From Halobacillus andaensis (GTDB taxonomy: Bacteria > Bacillota > Bacilli > Bacillales > Halobacillaceae): a stretch of 64,000 bases of DNA. The notes beneath the pieces are model-generated. The model was given only the letters and a program-made list of their open reading frames with translations. It did no database searches and had not been told where the DNA came from. Below, piece by piece: positions 50,395-59,162 of the stretch; the stretch's first letter is position 1, and each line of letters opens with the position of its first letter. The translations under genes and the position numbers were made by a program. The DNA lies in the NCBI RefSeq assembly GCF_014636475.1, contig NZ_BMEL01000002.1:1-64000 (forward strand), written 5' to 3'.

Positions 50395-51203
50395 CAGTGG
50401 GGGCAGTAATAACATCGTCTTGAACTAGCTCTGAATTTTACAATCTCGGTTCCGCAAATTCGACAAGGATCTCCTTCACGGTTAAACACCCAATGACGAT
50501 ATTGGTAGCGCTTAGCCCCTTGTGCTTTTAGACGTTCAGCTAATTGCAAATCATTAGTTACCCCTTTGTGCTGATAGGAACGCCACATAAGGTCAAGACT
50601 TGCCTTAGCAGCCTTTTCGAGCTGAAAAGGGGTGCAATCCATCGGTCTGAGGTCGGGGTGAATGCCAGCTGTAAATAAGATCTCGCTGCGTAAATAGTTG
50701 CCAATCCCCGCTATAAAAGCCTGGTTTAGTAAGAGAGCGGTCCATCTTCTTCGTCGAAAACGATCACTTTCAAAGCATTTTACAAGTTCATTAGCCGTAA
50801 TCGGTTCGCTTAATAAATCTGGTCCTATTTTTGCAATAAAAGGGTGGTGCTCGACCTCATCATGACGCAGCACTTCTATATCTGAAGCACTGTATAGCAA
50901 GGCCGATTTCTTTTCGTTGTGGATCGCTAAGCGTAATTGCCGGTTGGTCTTTGGATAATTGTAGGCATTGCGAACATACCATTTTCCGTACAACTGATTG
51001 TGGGAATAGATGGTATAGTCATTCGAAAATTGAATGAGCATGGCTTTTCCTTTTGTATCGACATGGGTTACTTTTTGCCCTTTTAATAAATCTTCGTAAT
51101 CTTGTAAATGTGAAAAAGCAAAATGAAGATCAAGCACGGTTCGATCTTTTAAAGCTTTTTCAACTTGATCTGCCGCTTGTCGTATCTCTGGTCCTTCAGG
51201 CAT
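50376..51203 (-). CDS. endonuclease VIII-like DNA glycosylase (Fpg/Nei family)
   Basis: Base-excision repair glycosylase/AP lyase. 275 residues from the ATG at 51203, which places catalytic Pro2 and Glu3 (MPEGPEIRQA) correctly; the upstream in-frame ATG at 51221 is rejected. H2TH region (NYLRSEILFTAGIHP) and a C4 zinc finger (CRIC..CYYCPHC) at the C terminus are intact. Nei-like rather than Fpg-like by the N terminus. Confidence 0.93.
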   Translation of the reverse strand: MPEGPEIRQAADQVEKALKDRTVLDLHFAFSHLQDYEDLLKGQKVTHVDTKGKAMLIQFSNDYTIYSHNQLYGKWYVRNAYNYPKTNRQLRLAIHNEKKSALLYSASDIEVLRHDEVEHHPFIAKIGPDLLSEPITANELVKCFESDRFRRRRWTALLLNQAFIAGIGNYLRSEILFTAGIHPDLRPMDCTPFQLEKAAKASLDLMWRSYQHKGVTNDLQLAERLKAQGAKRYQYRHWVFNREGDPCRICGTEIVKFRASSRRCYYCPHCQSKEE

Positions 51204-51307
51204 AAGCGTGTTCTCCTTCACATCATTTCTTTTTCTACTTCCCTAAACCTTTTAACTTAATCGCGGTAATAGGTTAAGTTCATAAAAGATCCTTCATTTA
51301 TTCCTGG

Positions 51308-51412
51308 AAGGAAACGACTTGCTTTCCAAGGGCGAATGGTGTGCCTCTTCAGGCTGCGCCTTCAGGGGTCACACCTTATTCGTATCACCCTTAGGAGTCT
51401 CGCCGTTTCCTT
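51308..51412. repeat. foldback repeat (copy H)
   Basis: Arms AAGGAAACG (51308-51316) and CGTTTCCTT (51404-51412) around TTGCTTTCCAAGGGCGAA, TGTGCCTCTTCAGG and CCTTAGGAGTCTCG. Core shares layout with copy B in reverse orientation. Confidence 0.65.
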
Positions 51413-51486
51413 TAACCCTTTTTCAATAGTAGCTATTGAGAACTAAACAGAAAGCTAGATAGGACTCTGTTGATTTCACGATGAGC

Positions 51487-51522
51487 GGTCGGTGGTGACG
51501 CCCGCGGCAAGCATCCACCGAC
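51487..51522. repeat. short inverted repeat beside copy H
   Basis: GTCGGTGG and CCACCGAC arms with GACGCCCGCGGCAAGCAT between. A third repeat type within the 490-bp gap between the Nei and SDR genes; the rest of that gap (51540-51665) shows a further CGAAAGCGGCGC fragment and no gene. Confidence 0.5.
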
Positions 51523-51667
51523 AAGCGATCCGTTGAATCACGACATACTTTGAAAGCTCCTATAGATTAGAAAGAACTTTTTCAGTGGCCTCTCGAAGTG
51601 ATTGAGGAGGCTTTCGTCATGCCTCGCTGAAAGCGGCGCTTTTTTCTAGTTCCTTTTCTTCAATCAA

Positions 51668-51702
51668 AAATGAAGGAACCTGAAGCGTATCAGGTTCCAT
51701 TT
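51668..51702 (-). terminator. SDR gene terminator
   Basis: GGAACCTGA / TCAGGTTCC stem then TTCATTTTT on the minus strand. Confidence 0.75.
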
Positions 51703-51714
51703 CACTACCACTAA

Positions 51715-52584
51715 TTAGCTTGTCATAATCATTCCGCCGTTAATATGAATAAACTGGCCGGTGATGTAAGTGGAATCATCAGAAGCGAGCAGAACGTAGC
51801 TTCCAACATGTTCAACCGGCTGACCCGGTCGTCCCATCGGCGTATTGGTTCCGAATTTTTCTACTTTATCTTCAGGGAATGTAGCCGGGATAAGCGGCGT
51901 CCAAATTGGTCCTGGCGCTACTCCATTTACACGTATCCCTTTATCTACTAACTGCTCAGCCATTGATCGTGTAAAAGCAACAACAGCGCCTTTCGTTGCT
52001 GTGTAATCGACTAACTGAGCGTTTCCTTTATAAGGGTTCACAGACGCCGTGTTAATAATCGCACTTCCGCTCTTCAAGTGAGGAAGGGCAGCTTTCGTTA
52101 AGTGGAACATGGAATAAATATTCGTTTTAAAGGTACTTTCCAGCTGTTCTGTAGAGATGTTCATAATATCTTCCGTCGGGTGTTGTTCAGCTGCATTATT
52201 CACTAAAATGTCTAAACCGCCTAACTCATTTACGGTACGCTCCACCGCATCTCGACAGACGGATTCTTCACCAACATCCCCAGGAATTAAAATCGCCCGT
52301 CTTCCTTCAGCTTCAACCTTTTCCTTCGTATATTCAGCGTCTTCGTGTTCATCGAGATAGGAAATGGCTACGTCGGCCCCTTCTTTTGCATAACCAATGG
52401 CAACTGAACGGCCAATGCCGCTGTCTCCTCCCGTAATTAGTGCAATTTTATTTACGAGTTTATTTCCACTACGATAATCATCGTCAGCTTGCAGCGGCAA
52501 GGGATCCATCTTGGGTTCTACGCCAGGCTGTCTCTCCTGTTCTTGTCCTGGCTGACCTTGTGTTTGTCGATCCATACGATCCAT
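51715..52584 (-). CDS. short-chain dehydrogenase (YdaD/GSP39-like general stress oxidoreductase)
   Basis: 289 residues: a Gln/Pro-rich N-terminal extension (about 1-40) typical of the YdaD/YhxC/GSP39 group, then classical SDR with cofactor motif TGGDSGIGR, NNAA, and the catalytic Ser and YxxxK (YTATKG). B. subtilis homologues belong to the sigma-B general stress regulon. AAGGAGGAA ribosome site. A sigma-B promoter here is only weakly suggested. Confidence 0.9.
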   Translation of the reverse strand: MDRMDRQTQGQPGQEQERQPGVEPKMDPLPLQADDDYRSGNKLVNKIALITGGDSGIGRSVAIGYAKEGADVAISYLDEHEDAEYTKEKVEAEGRRAILIPGDVGEESVCRDAVERTVNELGGLDILVNNAAEQHPTEDIMNISTEQLESTFKTNIYSMFHLTKAALPHLKSGSAIINTASVNPYKGNAQLVDYTATKGAVVAFTRSMAEQLVDKGIRVNGVAPGPIWTPLIPATFPEDKVEKFGTNTPMGRPGQPVEHVGSYVLLASDDSTYITGQFIHINGGMIMTS

Positions 52585-52819
52585 TTCTTATTCCTCCTTG
52601 GTTGAATTGCTATTCTTTTACATTGATTCCACGTCGTTCAATTTTCAAACTAAAACTTATTGGAGAAACATTATTTTAAAATAAAATATTTTAGTAATAT
52701 TTGTAACAATGCTCTTAAAAAGTGAGAACGTCATTGCATTTAATTAAGATGGTATCTGTGGTGCCCTGTAACAATACATGAATAATATTCCAATTTCTGA
52801 AAAAAGCACCGGGAAGTAG

Positions 52820-52845
52820 GTTTTTAAGTTTTTACTTATGGGAAG
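52820..52845 (+). promoter_or_regulatory. candidate sigma-B-like promoter of the gas vesicle operon
   Basis: GTTTTT (52820-52825, within AGGTTTTTAAG), 14-bp spacer, GGGAAG (52840-52845), 48 bp before the first gene. Match is partial. The rest of the 300-bp gap after the SDR gene (52590-52893) is A/T-rich with no gene. Confidence 0.35.
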
Positions 52846-52893
52846 AGACCCTATGTAGATCAATTACTATGGTGTCATAAAGGATGGTGGAAT

Positions 52894-53490
52894 TTGACCC
52901 AAAATGGAAACGAGAACAACGAATCAAAAGGGATGTTGAGCAAAGTTGAAGGGGGTATGAAGAAGACAGCAAGAGCTGTTAAAAACAAGTGGCCCCGCGT
53001 TTCTAGAGTTGTAAAAAAATCCGATGATCCAATTGAAGCCAAAGAATATGCTGAAGAAGAAGTAAAAGACGAAATGAGCGATCAAATTCGTGAGCAATTT
53101 AAAAAGCAATTGCAATCGAAAGCTAATAAACTAAGTGAAAACCTGCAAGAGAAGAAAGAAGAGAATGCTGAAAAAGTCCACGAAAAAGCTGAAGAAGCTC
53201 AAGGTAAAATGCAGGAAAATTTATTAGAAGTTCGAGAGGGATTAGCTTCATTTAAAGAATCCGGGGAAGAACTGCAGGAAAAAATAGACGAGAATAAAAA
53301 ATCAAGTAATTCTAATAGTAACAATAAGCTAAAAGGCGCTCAGGATATCAAAGGCGTTTCTAATATTAAAGGGTACGATCAAGTCAAAGGTACGAACGAT
53401 ATTAAAGGCGTTTCTAATGTTAAAAGTTACGATGAAGTGAAAGGCCCTAAAGATGTAAAAGGAATTGAAAATATAAAAACTTATTTTTAA
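52894..53490 (+). CDS. gvpQ: GvpQ-like gas vesicle accessory protein with C-terminal repeats
   Basis: 198 residues, tentatively GvpQ by its place just before gvpA and its charged, helical N-terminal part (about 1-130). The C terminus (about 147-198) holds an 18-residue tandem repeat: DIKGVSNIKGYDQVKGTN, DIKGVSNVKSYDEVKGPK, then the partial DVKGIENIKTYF. TTG start follows AAGGATGGTGG. B. megaterium has gvpA-gvpP-gvpQ before gvpB; here only this gene precedes. A surface-binding or nucleation role is inference. Confidence 0.65.
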   Translation: MTQNGNENNESKGMLSKVEGGMKKTARAVKNKWPRVSRVVKKSDDPIEAKEYAEEEVKDEMSDQIREQFKKQLQSKANKLSENLQEKKEENAEKVHEKAEEAQGKMQENLLEVREGLASFKESGEELQEKIDENKKSSNSNSNNKLKGAQDIKGVSNIKGYDQVKGTNDIKGVSNVKSYDEVKGPKDVKGIENIKTYF

Positions 53491-53511
53491 AAAGGAGAGA
53501 GGAGAACAATT

Positions 53512-53805
53512 ATGGCTATTCAAAAATCAACAGATAGTTCAAGCTTAGCAGAAGTAATTGACCGTATTCTAGATAAAGGAATTGTAATCGATGCATTTGT
53601 TCGAATTAACGTAGTGGGAATCGAACTTATCACTGTAGAGGCTCGTGTAGTAGTGGCAAGTGTTGACACATGGCTTCGTTATGCAGAAGCAGTTGGATTG
53701 CTTCGCGATGAGGTAGAAGAAGAAGGCCTGGGCGGGCGCTTAGCTGATCAGGACTACTCCGAGTCGAATTCACAGGAGAATGAACGAGCGCAATTTAACA
53801 TTTAA
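53512..53805 (+). CDS. gvpA: gas vesicle structural protein GvpA (GvpB-like)
   Basis: Main shell protein forming the ribs of the vesicle wall. 97 residues; the first 70 ([50 protein letters not shown]-type) match B. megaterium GvpB closely. An additional acidic C-terminal tail ([19 protein letters not shown]) is longer than usual. Only one shell gene is present. AAGGAGAG ribosome site; followed by a strong hairpin. Confidence 0.97.
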   Translation: MAIQKSTDSSSLAEVIDRILDKGIVIDAFVRINVVGIELITVEARVVVASVDTWLRYAEAVGLLRDEVEEEGLGGRLADQDYSESNSQENERAQFNI

Positions 53806-53815
53806 AGTAAAGGAG

Positions 53816-53845
53816 GGCTAGAGGAGAAGCTCTAGCCTTCTTATT
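53816..53845 (+). terminator. hairpin between gvpA and gvpR
   Basis: Perfect GGCTAGAG / CTCTAGCC stem, 6-base loop, then TTCTTATTT. Either a leaky terminator or an RNA-stabilising 3' end, allowing more gvpA mRNA than distal mRNA. Confidence 0.7.
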
Positions 53846-53871
53846 TACTATTTCGGAAGGTGTTGGAAAAG

Positions 53872-54138
53872 ATGAAAATTATGGACAATGTCACGCAGTT
53901 TTTTAAAGAGCATATCGCTCCGCCTCATAAGATTATATCTGTTAAAAAACAGGAAGAAAATGAAGGCTGGAGAGTGCTTGTAGAAGTGATTGAAGAACGA
54001 GAATACATGCGGAGATATGCCCATGACGAAATGATCGGGCTATATGAAGTGACGGTGGATAACGATAAAGAAGTGACAGAATTCACACGAATAAGCCTTC
54101 GTTTCCGCAGTGATCTTGAAGAGCAGCAAGCTGAATAG
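53872..54138 (+). CDS. gvpR: gas vesicle protein GvpR (GvpO-related)
   Basis: 88 residues from ATG 53872; GGAAGG lies 11 bases upstream, and in-frame GTG/TTG codons at 53860-53863 overlap it. Carries the GvpO/R motif pattern EGWRVLVEVIEEREYMRRYAH..MIGLYEVTVD. Required for vesicle formation in some species; molecular role unknown. 18 bp before gvpN. Confidence 0.85.
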   Translation: MKIMDNVTQFFKEHIAPPHKIISVKKQEENEGWRVLVEVIEEREYMRRYAHDEMIGLYEVTVDNDKEVTEFTRISLRFRSDLEEQQAE

Positions 54139-54155
54139 AGCAGGGAGGGCAGAGA

Positions 54156-55067
54156 ATGACGAGTTTAACAGGAAGCATCAAACCTCAATCACAGCAGGAC
54201 GTCTATAACGATCCCTATTTTAAAAGTTTAATTAAACGTTCCTTACGCTATCTTTCCACTGGCTATCCTGTTCATTTTACCGGACCTTCAGGGATTGGGA
54301 AAACCACCCTTGCTCTCCATATCGCAAAACAGCGAAAAAGACCCGTCCTCCTAATAAACGGAAATAAGGATTTATCGAATGAGGATCTTATTGGTGCTTA
54401 TACCGGTTATAGACGGAAAAAGCTCAATGATAACTTTGTTCGTACCGTTCATAAAATAGAGGAAAATATCTCAGAGGAATGGGTCAACGGGCGTTTGTAT
54501 GAAGCAGTTAAGGAAGGTTATACCGTAGTTTATGATGAATTTACTCGGTCTCAGCCAGAAACCAACAATTTATTTTTATCAATCTTAGAGGAAAAGATTC
54601 TCCCGCTGTATGGAACGAAACGCACAGAATCTTTTATTGATGTTCACCCGGATTTCTCCATCATTTTTACAAGTAATCCGGCGGAGTATGCGGGCGTCTA
54701 TCAGTCTCAAGATGCATTGTTAGATCGAATGGTGACGCTGCCCGTTGAGTATATGGATGAGGAAGCGGAAACTGCCATTGTCATGAAGAAAACAAAAATC
54801 AGCGAGAAAAAAGCTTCAGCCATCGTTGGTTTTGTTAATCGGGTCAGAGGTTTATGTGAGAATGACGTGGCAAGCTTAAGTTTACGATCCTCCATTATGA
54901 TTGCTCAAGTCGTAGAGCGTTACAATATAAAAGTTAAAGGTGATAACTCTGAATTTCAGGATGTCTGCACGGATATTACTTTATTTCCATTACAAGCATG
55001 TTCAGACGAAACAGAATCATTGGAAGAGTTAAAAGAGAAAATTTTAGTTGAATGTAAGGAAGTATAG
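54156..55067 (+). CDS. gvpN: gas vesicle protein GvpN, AAA+ ATPase
   Basis: MoxR-type ATPase needed for full-size vesicles. 303 residues; Walker A GPSGIGKTT (about 46-54), Walker B VYDEFTR, sensor and IIFTSNPAEYAG. It interacts with GvpC in other species; no gvpC is present here. Confidence 0.96.
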   Translation: MTSLTGSIKPQSQQDVYNDPYFKSLIKRSLRYLSTGYPVHFTGPSGIGKTTLALHIAKQRKRPVLLINGNKDLSNEDLIGAYTGYRRKKLNDNFVRTVHKIEENISEEWVNGRLYEAVKEGYTVVYDEFTRSQPETNNLFLSILEEKILPLYGTKRTESFIDVHPDFSIIFTSNPAEYAGVYQSQDALLDRMVTLPVEYMDEEAETAIVMKKTKISEKKASAIVGFVNRVRGLCENDVASLSLRSSIMIAQVVERYNIKVKGDNSEFQDVCTDITLFPLQACSDETESLEELKEKILVECKEV

Positions 55068-55078
55068 GGGGAGCTAAA

Positions 55079-55843
55079 GTGGAACAAGAAACCGGTATTT
55101 ATATATTTTGCAGTATTCAAACGAATGAGAAGAAAGAATTTGGCACGATTCATTTTGAAGGAGAAGATCGTCAAACATTTACGATTCATTATCAAGATGC
55201 GGCCATGGTTGCTGCAGAAGTACCGATGAAAATTTACCATCCCAATAAAGAGAACCTCATGCTTCATCAGCAGGTGATTTCAAACGTAATGGCTAATGAA
55301 GATACCGTAGTACCTATCAGCTTTGGGAACGTGTTTCAATCAGAGGAAGATGTAGAAGTTTTATTAAAAAACCTTTACCCACAACTATCTAAATTGTTCC
55401 CGCAGATCAAAGGGAAAATTGAAGTAGGCTTAAAAGTCGTTGGGAAGAAAGAATGGTTGGAAAGTCAAATTTCTAAAAATTCTAAAGTAATGGAACAAAA
55501 AAGTACAGTAGCGAAGAAGTCGGAAGACGCCGGCTATTTCGATCGCATGAAGCTGGGTGAAATGGCACAGAAGTTCTTTCAATCGTTACAGAAAGAAATT
55601 GAACAAGACATTCATGATCCGTTAGTTAAACTTTCTGCTTCTGCTAAATCGAATGATCCTATTGGTGAGAAGATGTTACTCAATGGCTCTTACCTAATCG
55701 ATCGAAGTAAAGAGGAACAGTTTGATAATAAGGTGAATGAACTTCACGATAAATGGCTAGATAAAGTCGATTTTAAGTACACAGGTCCTTGGCCAGCTTA
55801 TAACTTTATTAATATTAAATTAAAAGTGGAGGAAAGCACATGA
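55079..55843 (+). CDS. gvpF: gas vesicle protein GvpF
   Basis: 254 residues of the GvpF/L family: N-terminal domain with IPISFGNVFQSEEDVEVLL and C-terminal FKYTGPWPAYNFINIKL, the family hallmark. GvpF is thought to bind GvpA early in assembly. GTG start after GGGGGAG; overlaps gvpG by 4 bp. Confidence 0.94.
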   Translation: MEQETGIYIFCSIQTNEKKEFGTIHFEGEDRQTFTIHYQDAAMVAAEVPMKIYHPNKENLMLHQQVISNVMANEDTVVPISFGNVFQSEEDVEVLLKNLYPQLSKLFPQIKGKIEVGLKVVGKKEWLESQISKNSKVMEQKSTVAKKSEDAGYFDRMKLGEMAQKFFQSLQKEIEQDIHDPLVKLSASAKSNDPIGEKMLLNGSYLIDRSKEEQFDNKVNELHDKWLDKVDFKYTGPWPAYNFINIKLKVEEST

Positions 55844-56091
55844 TACAAAAACTATTCACTTTTCCGATTGACATGATTGTAAAAATTGGTGAGCACGTCA
55901 AGGAAGAAGTGGATAAGGAATATTATGACTTGGAGCACATCCAACAAAAGCTCATCCACCTTCAAATGATGTACGAATTGGATGAGGTCTCAGAGGAAGT
56001 GTATAAGAAACAAGAGGAAGAACTGCTCATGAGATATGAGACAGCTAAGAAACTCGAAATGGAGCAGTGGGAAGAACTAACGAAGCGGTAA
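55840..56091 (+). CDS. gvpG: gas vesicle protein GvpG
   Basis: 83 residues, amphipathic helices with LFTFPIDMIVKIGEHVKEE and YDLEHIQQKLIHLQMMYE, typical of GvpG. Small assembly factor. Confidence 0.94.
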   Translation: MIQKLFTFPIDMIVKIGEHVKEEVDKEYYDLEHIQQKLIHLQMMYELDEVSEEVYKKQEEELLMRYETAKKLEMEQWEELTKR

Positions 56092-56110
56092 AACAGGGGA
56101 GACTTTTACG

Positions 56111-56911
56111 ATGAGTCAATTATTTTATTTATACGGAATCATTTCTTCATCTAATGATCAAAAGAACCTCTTCTCATCTTATCAAGGGATAGATAAAAAA
56201 CATGAACTTGAAGTAAAAGAATACGGTGAACTATCAGCTGTGTTCTGTTATGTCGATGAAGAAGAATTTGGGGAAGAGGTCCTTGAAGAAAAAACAAATC
56301 AGATGGAATGGGTGCAGGAAAAAGCATTTCATCATCATGAGATGCTTATAAAGCTGCGTGAAAATGCAACCATTATTCCGATGAAATTTTGCACAATTTA
56401 TAAAACGGAACAAAATCTTCAAAGCATGATTGATTCCTACCATCAACAGATGAAGGATCTCCTTCAGCAGCTGGAAGGTAAGGAAGAATGGAACTTGAAA
56501 ATATATTGCGATCGCGACAAGCTTACTGAAAATGTTGGTGATCACAATTTAAATATAAAAAAGAAAAAAGAAGAAATTGCTCAACTGTCGAAAGGCCGGC
56601 AATATTTAGAATCAAGAAAGTTAGACCAATATATCCAGCAAGAAGTTGAAAAGGAGCAAGAACAGTTTTCTTCTAAGATCCATGATCAACTCACAGAATA
56701 CAGCGTGGATGACACGGTTAAGAAAAACTGGAATCGTGATGTGACAGGAAGAGATGAAGAAATGTGCTGGAACAGTGCTTATCTCGTCCCCATTGAGAAG
56801 GTGGAGAGCTTCTTAGCGTTAGTGACAGAGGCTAAAAAAACCCACCAGGAGGCAGGATGGATATTTGAAGCAACGGGTCCATGGCCGGCTTATCATTTTG
56901 CAAAATTATAA
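56111..56911 (+). CDS. gvpL: gas vesicle protein GvpL
   Basis: Second GvpF/L family member, 266 residues: MSQLFYLYGII start, IPMKFCTIYKTEQNLQ segment, and FEATGPWPAYHFAKL end. A middle Lys/Glu-rich coiled region (about 150-200). Pairs with GvpF in assembly. Confidence 0.94.
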   Translation: MSQLFYLYGIISSSNDQKNLFSSYQGIDKKHELEVKEYGELSAVFCYVDEEEFGEEVLEEKTNQMEWVQEKAFHHHEMLIKLRENATIIPMKFCTIYKTEQNLQSMIDSYHQQMKDLLQQLEGKEEWNLKIYCDRDKLTENVGDHNLNIKKKKEEIAQLSKGRQYLESRKLDQYIQQEVEKEQEQFSSKIHDQLTEYSVDDTVKKNWNRDVTGRDEEMCWNSAYLVPIEKVESFLALVTEAKKTHQEAGWIFEATGPWPAYHFAKL

Positions 56912-56929
56912 TAAAGCGAGGCGTCAGCG

Positions 56930-57187
56930 ATGTCACATAGAGAGACCTATGAAAACAAAGAAATAGGATTGATCGATATTCTGGATACCGTTTTGGATAA
57001 AGGTGTCGCCATTAAGGGAGACATCATTATCTCGATTGCAGGGATCGATTTAGTGTATCTCGATTTACGTGTGCTCATTTCAGCTGTTGAGACGCTCGTG
57101 CAGTCGAACATGGATTCACAGAAATTATCATCCGAACGATTCGATCAAGAGAAGGAGGAGTTAACCTATGCCACAGAGCGATCTTAA
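56930..57187 (+). CDS. gvpS: gas vesicle protein GvpS (GvpA-like minor component)
   Basis: 85 residues with the GvpA fold pattern (LIDILDTVLDKGVAIKGDIIISIAGIDLVYLDLRVLISAVETL region, about 12-55) but a distinct C terminus. Minor shell or nucleation component. Overlaps gvpK by 20 bp. Confidence 0.9.
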   Translation: MSHRETYENKEIGLIDILDTVLDKGVAIKGDIIISIAGIDLVYLDLRVLISAVETLVQSNMDSQKLSSERFDQEKEELTYATERS

Positions 57188-57467
57188 ACATCAACCACCT
57201 CAAAGCGGGCGGATTAACTTAGATCCAGAAGGGGCAGAGCAGGGACTAGCTCAGCTCGTTTTAACGGTGATTGAGTTGTTAAGGCAGCTGGTGGAACGTC
57301 ATGCCATACGCCGTGTTGATGGTGGAACCCTTACAGAAGAAGAAATCGAGAATCTTGGTGTTGCACTCATGAATTTAGAGATAAAAATGGATGAGTTAAA
57401 GGACATCTTTGACCTGAAAGATGAAGACTTAAATATAGATCTAGGTCCACTCGGAAATCTGCTATAA
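57168..57467 (+). CDS. gvpK: gas vesicle protein GvpK
   Basis: 99 residues with GvpK signature: INLDPEGAEQGLAQLVLTV, LLRQLVERHAIRRVDGGTL, EEEIENLGVALM. The ribosome site AAGGAGGAG lies inside gvpS. Confidence 0.96.
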   Translation: MPQSDLKHQPPQSGRINLDPEGAEQGLAQLVLTVIELLRQLVERHAIRRVDGGTLTEEEIENLGVALMNLEIKMDELKDIFDLKDEDLNIDLGPLGNLL

Positions 57468-57486
57468 GAAAGGAGAGTGACCAACA

Positions 57487-57819
57487 ATGGCTATCGACAA
57501 CAATGGCATCGAACATTCCACTCGAGGAAATAGTATTGTAGATGTATTGGAAACCGTACTGGATAAAGGTGTTGTGATCGCTGGAGATATTCGAGTTGGG
57601 ATAGCGGATGTAGAGTTATTAACGATTAAAATCCGCTTAATCGTAGCTTCAGTTGATAAAGCAAAGGAGATTGGAATGGACTGGTGGGAAACGGATCCAT
57701 TTTTAAACTCGAAAGCTGCAGAGCAAAACACGAAGCACCTTGAAGAAGAAAATAAAGAGTTACAAAAGCGAATTGAACAGCTGGAGAAAAGTGCTGGACA
57801 ATCGAATCGCTTTGTTTAA
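57487..57819 (+). CDS. gvpJ: gas vesicle protein GvpJ (GvpA-like)
   Basis: 110 residues: GvpA-like core (about 12-58, DVLETVLDKGVVIAGDIRV), then a coiled-coil tail (EENKELQKRIEQLEKS). Thought to help nucleate or cap vesicles. Confidence 0.94.
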   Translation: MAIDNNGIEHSTRGNSIVDVLETVLDKGVVIAGDIRVGIADVELLTIKIRLIVASVDKAKEIGMDWWETDPFLNSKAAEQNTKHLEEENKELQKRIEQLEKSAGQSNRFV

Positions 57820-57848
57820 TAAAAAATAGACAAGAGGAGCGGATGGAA

Positions 57849-58772
57849 ATGGGAGAGAATTCAGGAAAAAACAATCAAAACAATGAGACGGTTACTCGAG
57901 CGATCATTGGAGGACTATTGGGTACGGCTGCAGGTTTGATTATGCGTCCTCGCAAACAGAACCAGTCGAACCAATCTGAGGATCAAGAGAATACCGAAGA
58001 AAAAGAAGGTCTAAGAGAAAAAGGTAAAAAAGCTGGCAGCAAAGTTAGCGCTGGTGTGAAAAAGGCAAAAGACAAAACGAAGGAAAAAGCAGAAAGCAGC
58101 AAAGAAAAAGCTAAAAGTGCTAAAGATTCGACCAAGGAAAAAACGAAAAGTGCAGCCGGTAAATTAAAGAGATCTAAAAATAAAAATGACGATCAAGATA
58201 CAGAAGAAGCAGAGGAAGAGAATGAAGAAGTAGAAGCTAGCAATGAAGAAGCAGCAGCGACGACGGAAGCTCCTGAAAAAGAAGAAAAAGAAGAAGCTGG
58301 AGAAGAGGAAGAGAACCAGCCTGAAGACGTAAATGAAGATAACAACGAAGATGAAGACGCTGACGAAGAAGAAAGTGAAGAAGAGAATGAAGAATCAAAA
58401 GCAAGCAATGAAGAAGTAGCAGCTACAACGGAAGCTCCTGAAAAGGAAGAAACAGAAGAAGCAGAGGAAGAAAAAGAAAAACAGCCTAAGAAAGCAAAAC
58501 AAGAAGAAGAGACAGAAGAAGAATCTGAAGAAGATCAAGAAGAAGAAAATCAGGCCAATAAGCAACAGTCTGCTAAAAAACCAGCTTCTAAGTCTACAAA
58601 GAGCAGCAGCTCTTCTAAATCAACGTCTAACAAACCAGCAAAAAAAGATGAGAACGCTGAAAACAAACCATCATCACAGAAGAGTAAGTCTAGTACTTCC
58701 AAATCAAATAGCAAATCATCGACCAGGAAGAAAACCACTGTATCTAATAATGACGATACCACGAAAGGCTAA
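57849..58772 (+). CDS. gvpT: gas vesicle protein GvpT, enlarged and acidic
   Basis: 307 residues from the ATG at 57849 (9 bases after GAGGAG; the ATG at 57843 is too close). N-terminal Gly-rich hydrophobic patch (IGGLLGTAAGLIM, about 20-32), a Lys/Ala-rich YtxH-like helix (about 60-115), then a very acidic Glu-rich stretch with an internal duplication (ASNEEAAATTEAPEKEE and ASNEEVAATTEAPEKEE), then a Ser/Lys-rich tail. Much of the protein looks disordered. Position and N terminus, not the tail, identify it as GvpT. Confidence 0.8.
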   Translation: MGENSGKNNQNNETVTRAIIGGLLGTAAGLIMRPRKQNQSNQSEDQENTEEKEGLREKGKKAGSKVSAGVKKAKDKTKEKAESSKEKAKSAKDSTKEKTKSAAGKLKRSKNKNDDQDTEEAEEENEEVEASNEEAAATTEAPEKEEKEEAGEEEENQPEDVNEDNNEDEDADEEESEEENEESKASNEEVAATTEAPEKEETEEAEEEKEKQPKKAKQEEETEEESEEDQEEENQANKQQSAKKPASKSTKSSSSSKSTSNKPAKKDENAENKPSSQKSKSSTSKSNSKSSTRKKTTVSNNDDTTKG

Positions 58773-58791
58773 ATAAGAAGGAGGAACTAGA

Positions 58792-59160
58792 ATGGATGAT
58801 GTACTTGTAACATTCGTAAAAGCAGCGAACAATTATGACTTTTCTTTAGATATTACTCTCAATATTAATGGTGCGCTTGTGTCCGGAACAACGATGTCGG
58901 CGGAAGAGTATTTAGAAGGCATTTCTAATGTCTTTGAAGAGGGAAATGACATCTCTCAAGCCATTAGTGAGAAGTTAGCTGAAGCAAGTAAGGCAGCAAA
59001 AGAGGAATCGAATGGGGACGTTTCTTATATCCACTTGAAGAATGCTCAAGTTTACAATGGTGATGGTGAGCCTACCCCTTCTGAAGGAGAATTTGAATGG
59101 AGAGGGAAACTTGAAGAAGTTGATGGATTTTTCTTAGGTAAAATCTCAAGTGAAGACTAG
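58792..59160 (+). CDS. gvpU: gas vesicle protein GvpU
   Basis: 122 residues beginning MDDVLVTFVKAANNYDFSLDI, with GxxVSGTTMSAEEYLEGI and WRGKLEEVDGFFLGKI. In B. megaterium GvpU modulates clustering of vesicles. Last gene of the operon, followed by a terminator. Confidence 0.94.
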   Translation: MDDVLVTFVKAANNYDFSLDITLNINGALVSGTTMSAEEYLEGISNVFEEGNDISQAISEKLAEASKAAKEESNGDVSYIHLKNAQVYNGDGEPTPSEGEFEWRGKLEEVDGFFLGKISSED

Positions 59161-59162
59161 GA

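Noticed and set aside
52585-52680. Sigma-B promoter for the SDR gene (GTTTGA-N14-GGAATC)
   Set aside because: The -10 matches poorly; expected from homologues but not supported strongly enough to list.
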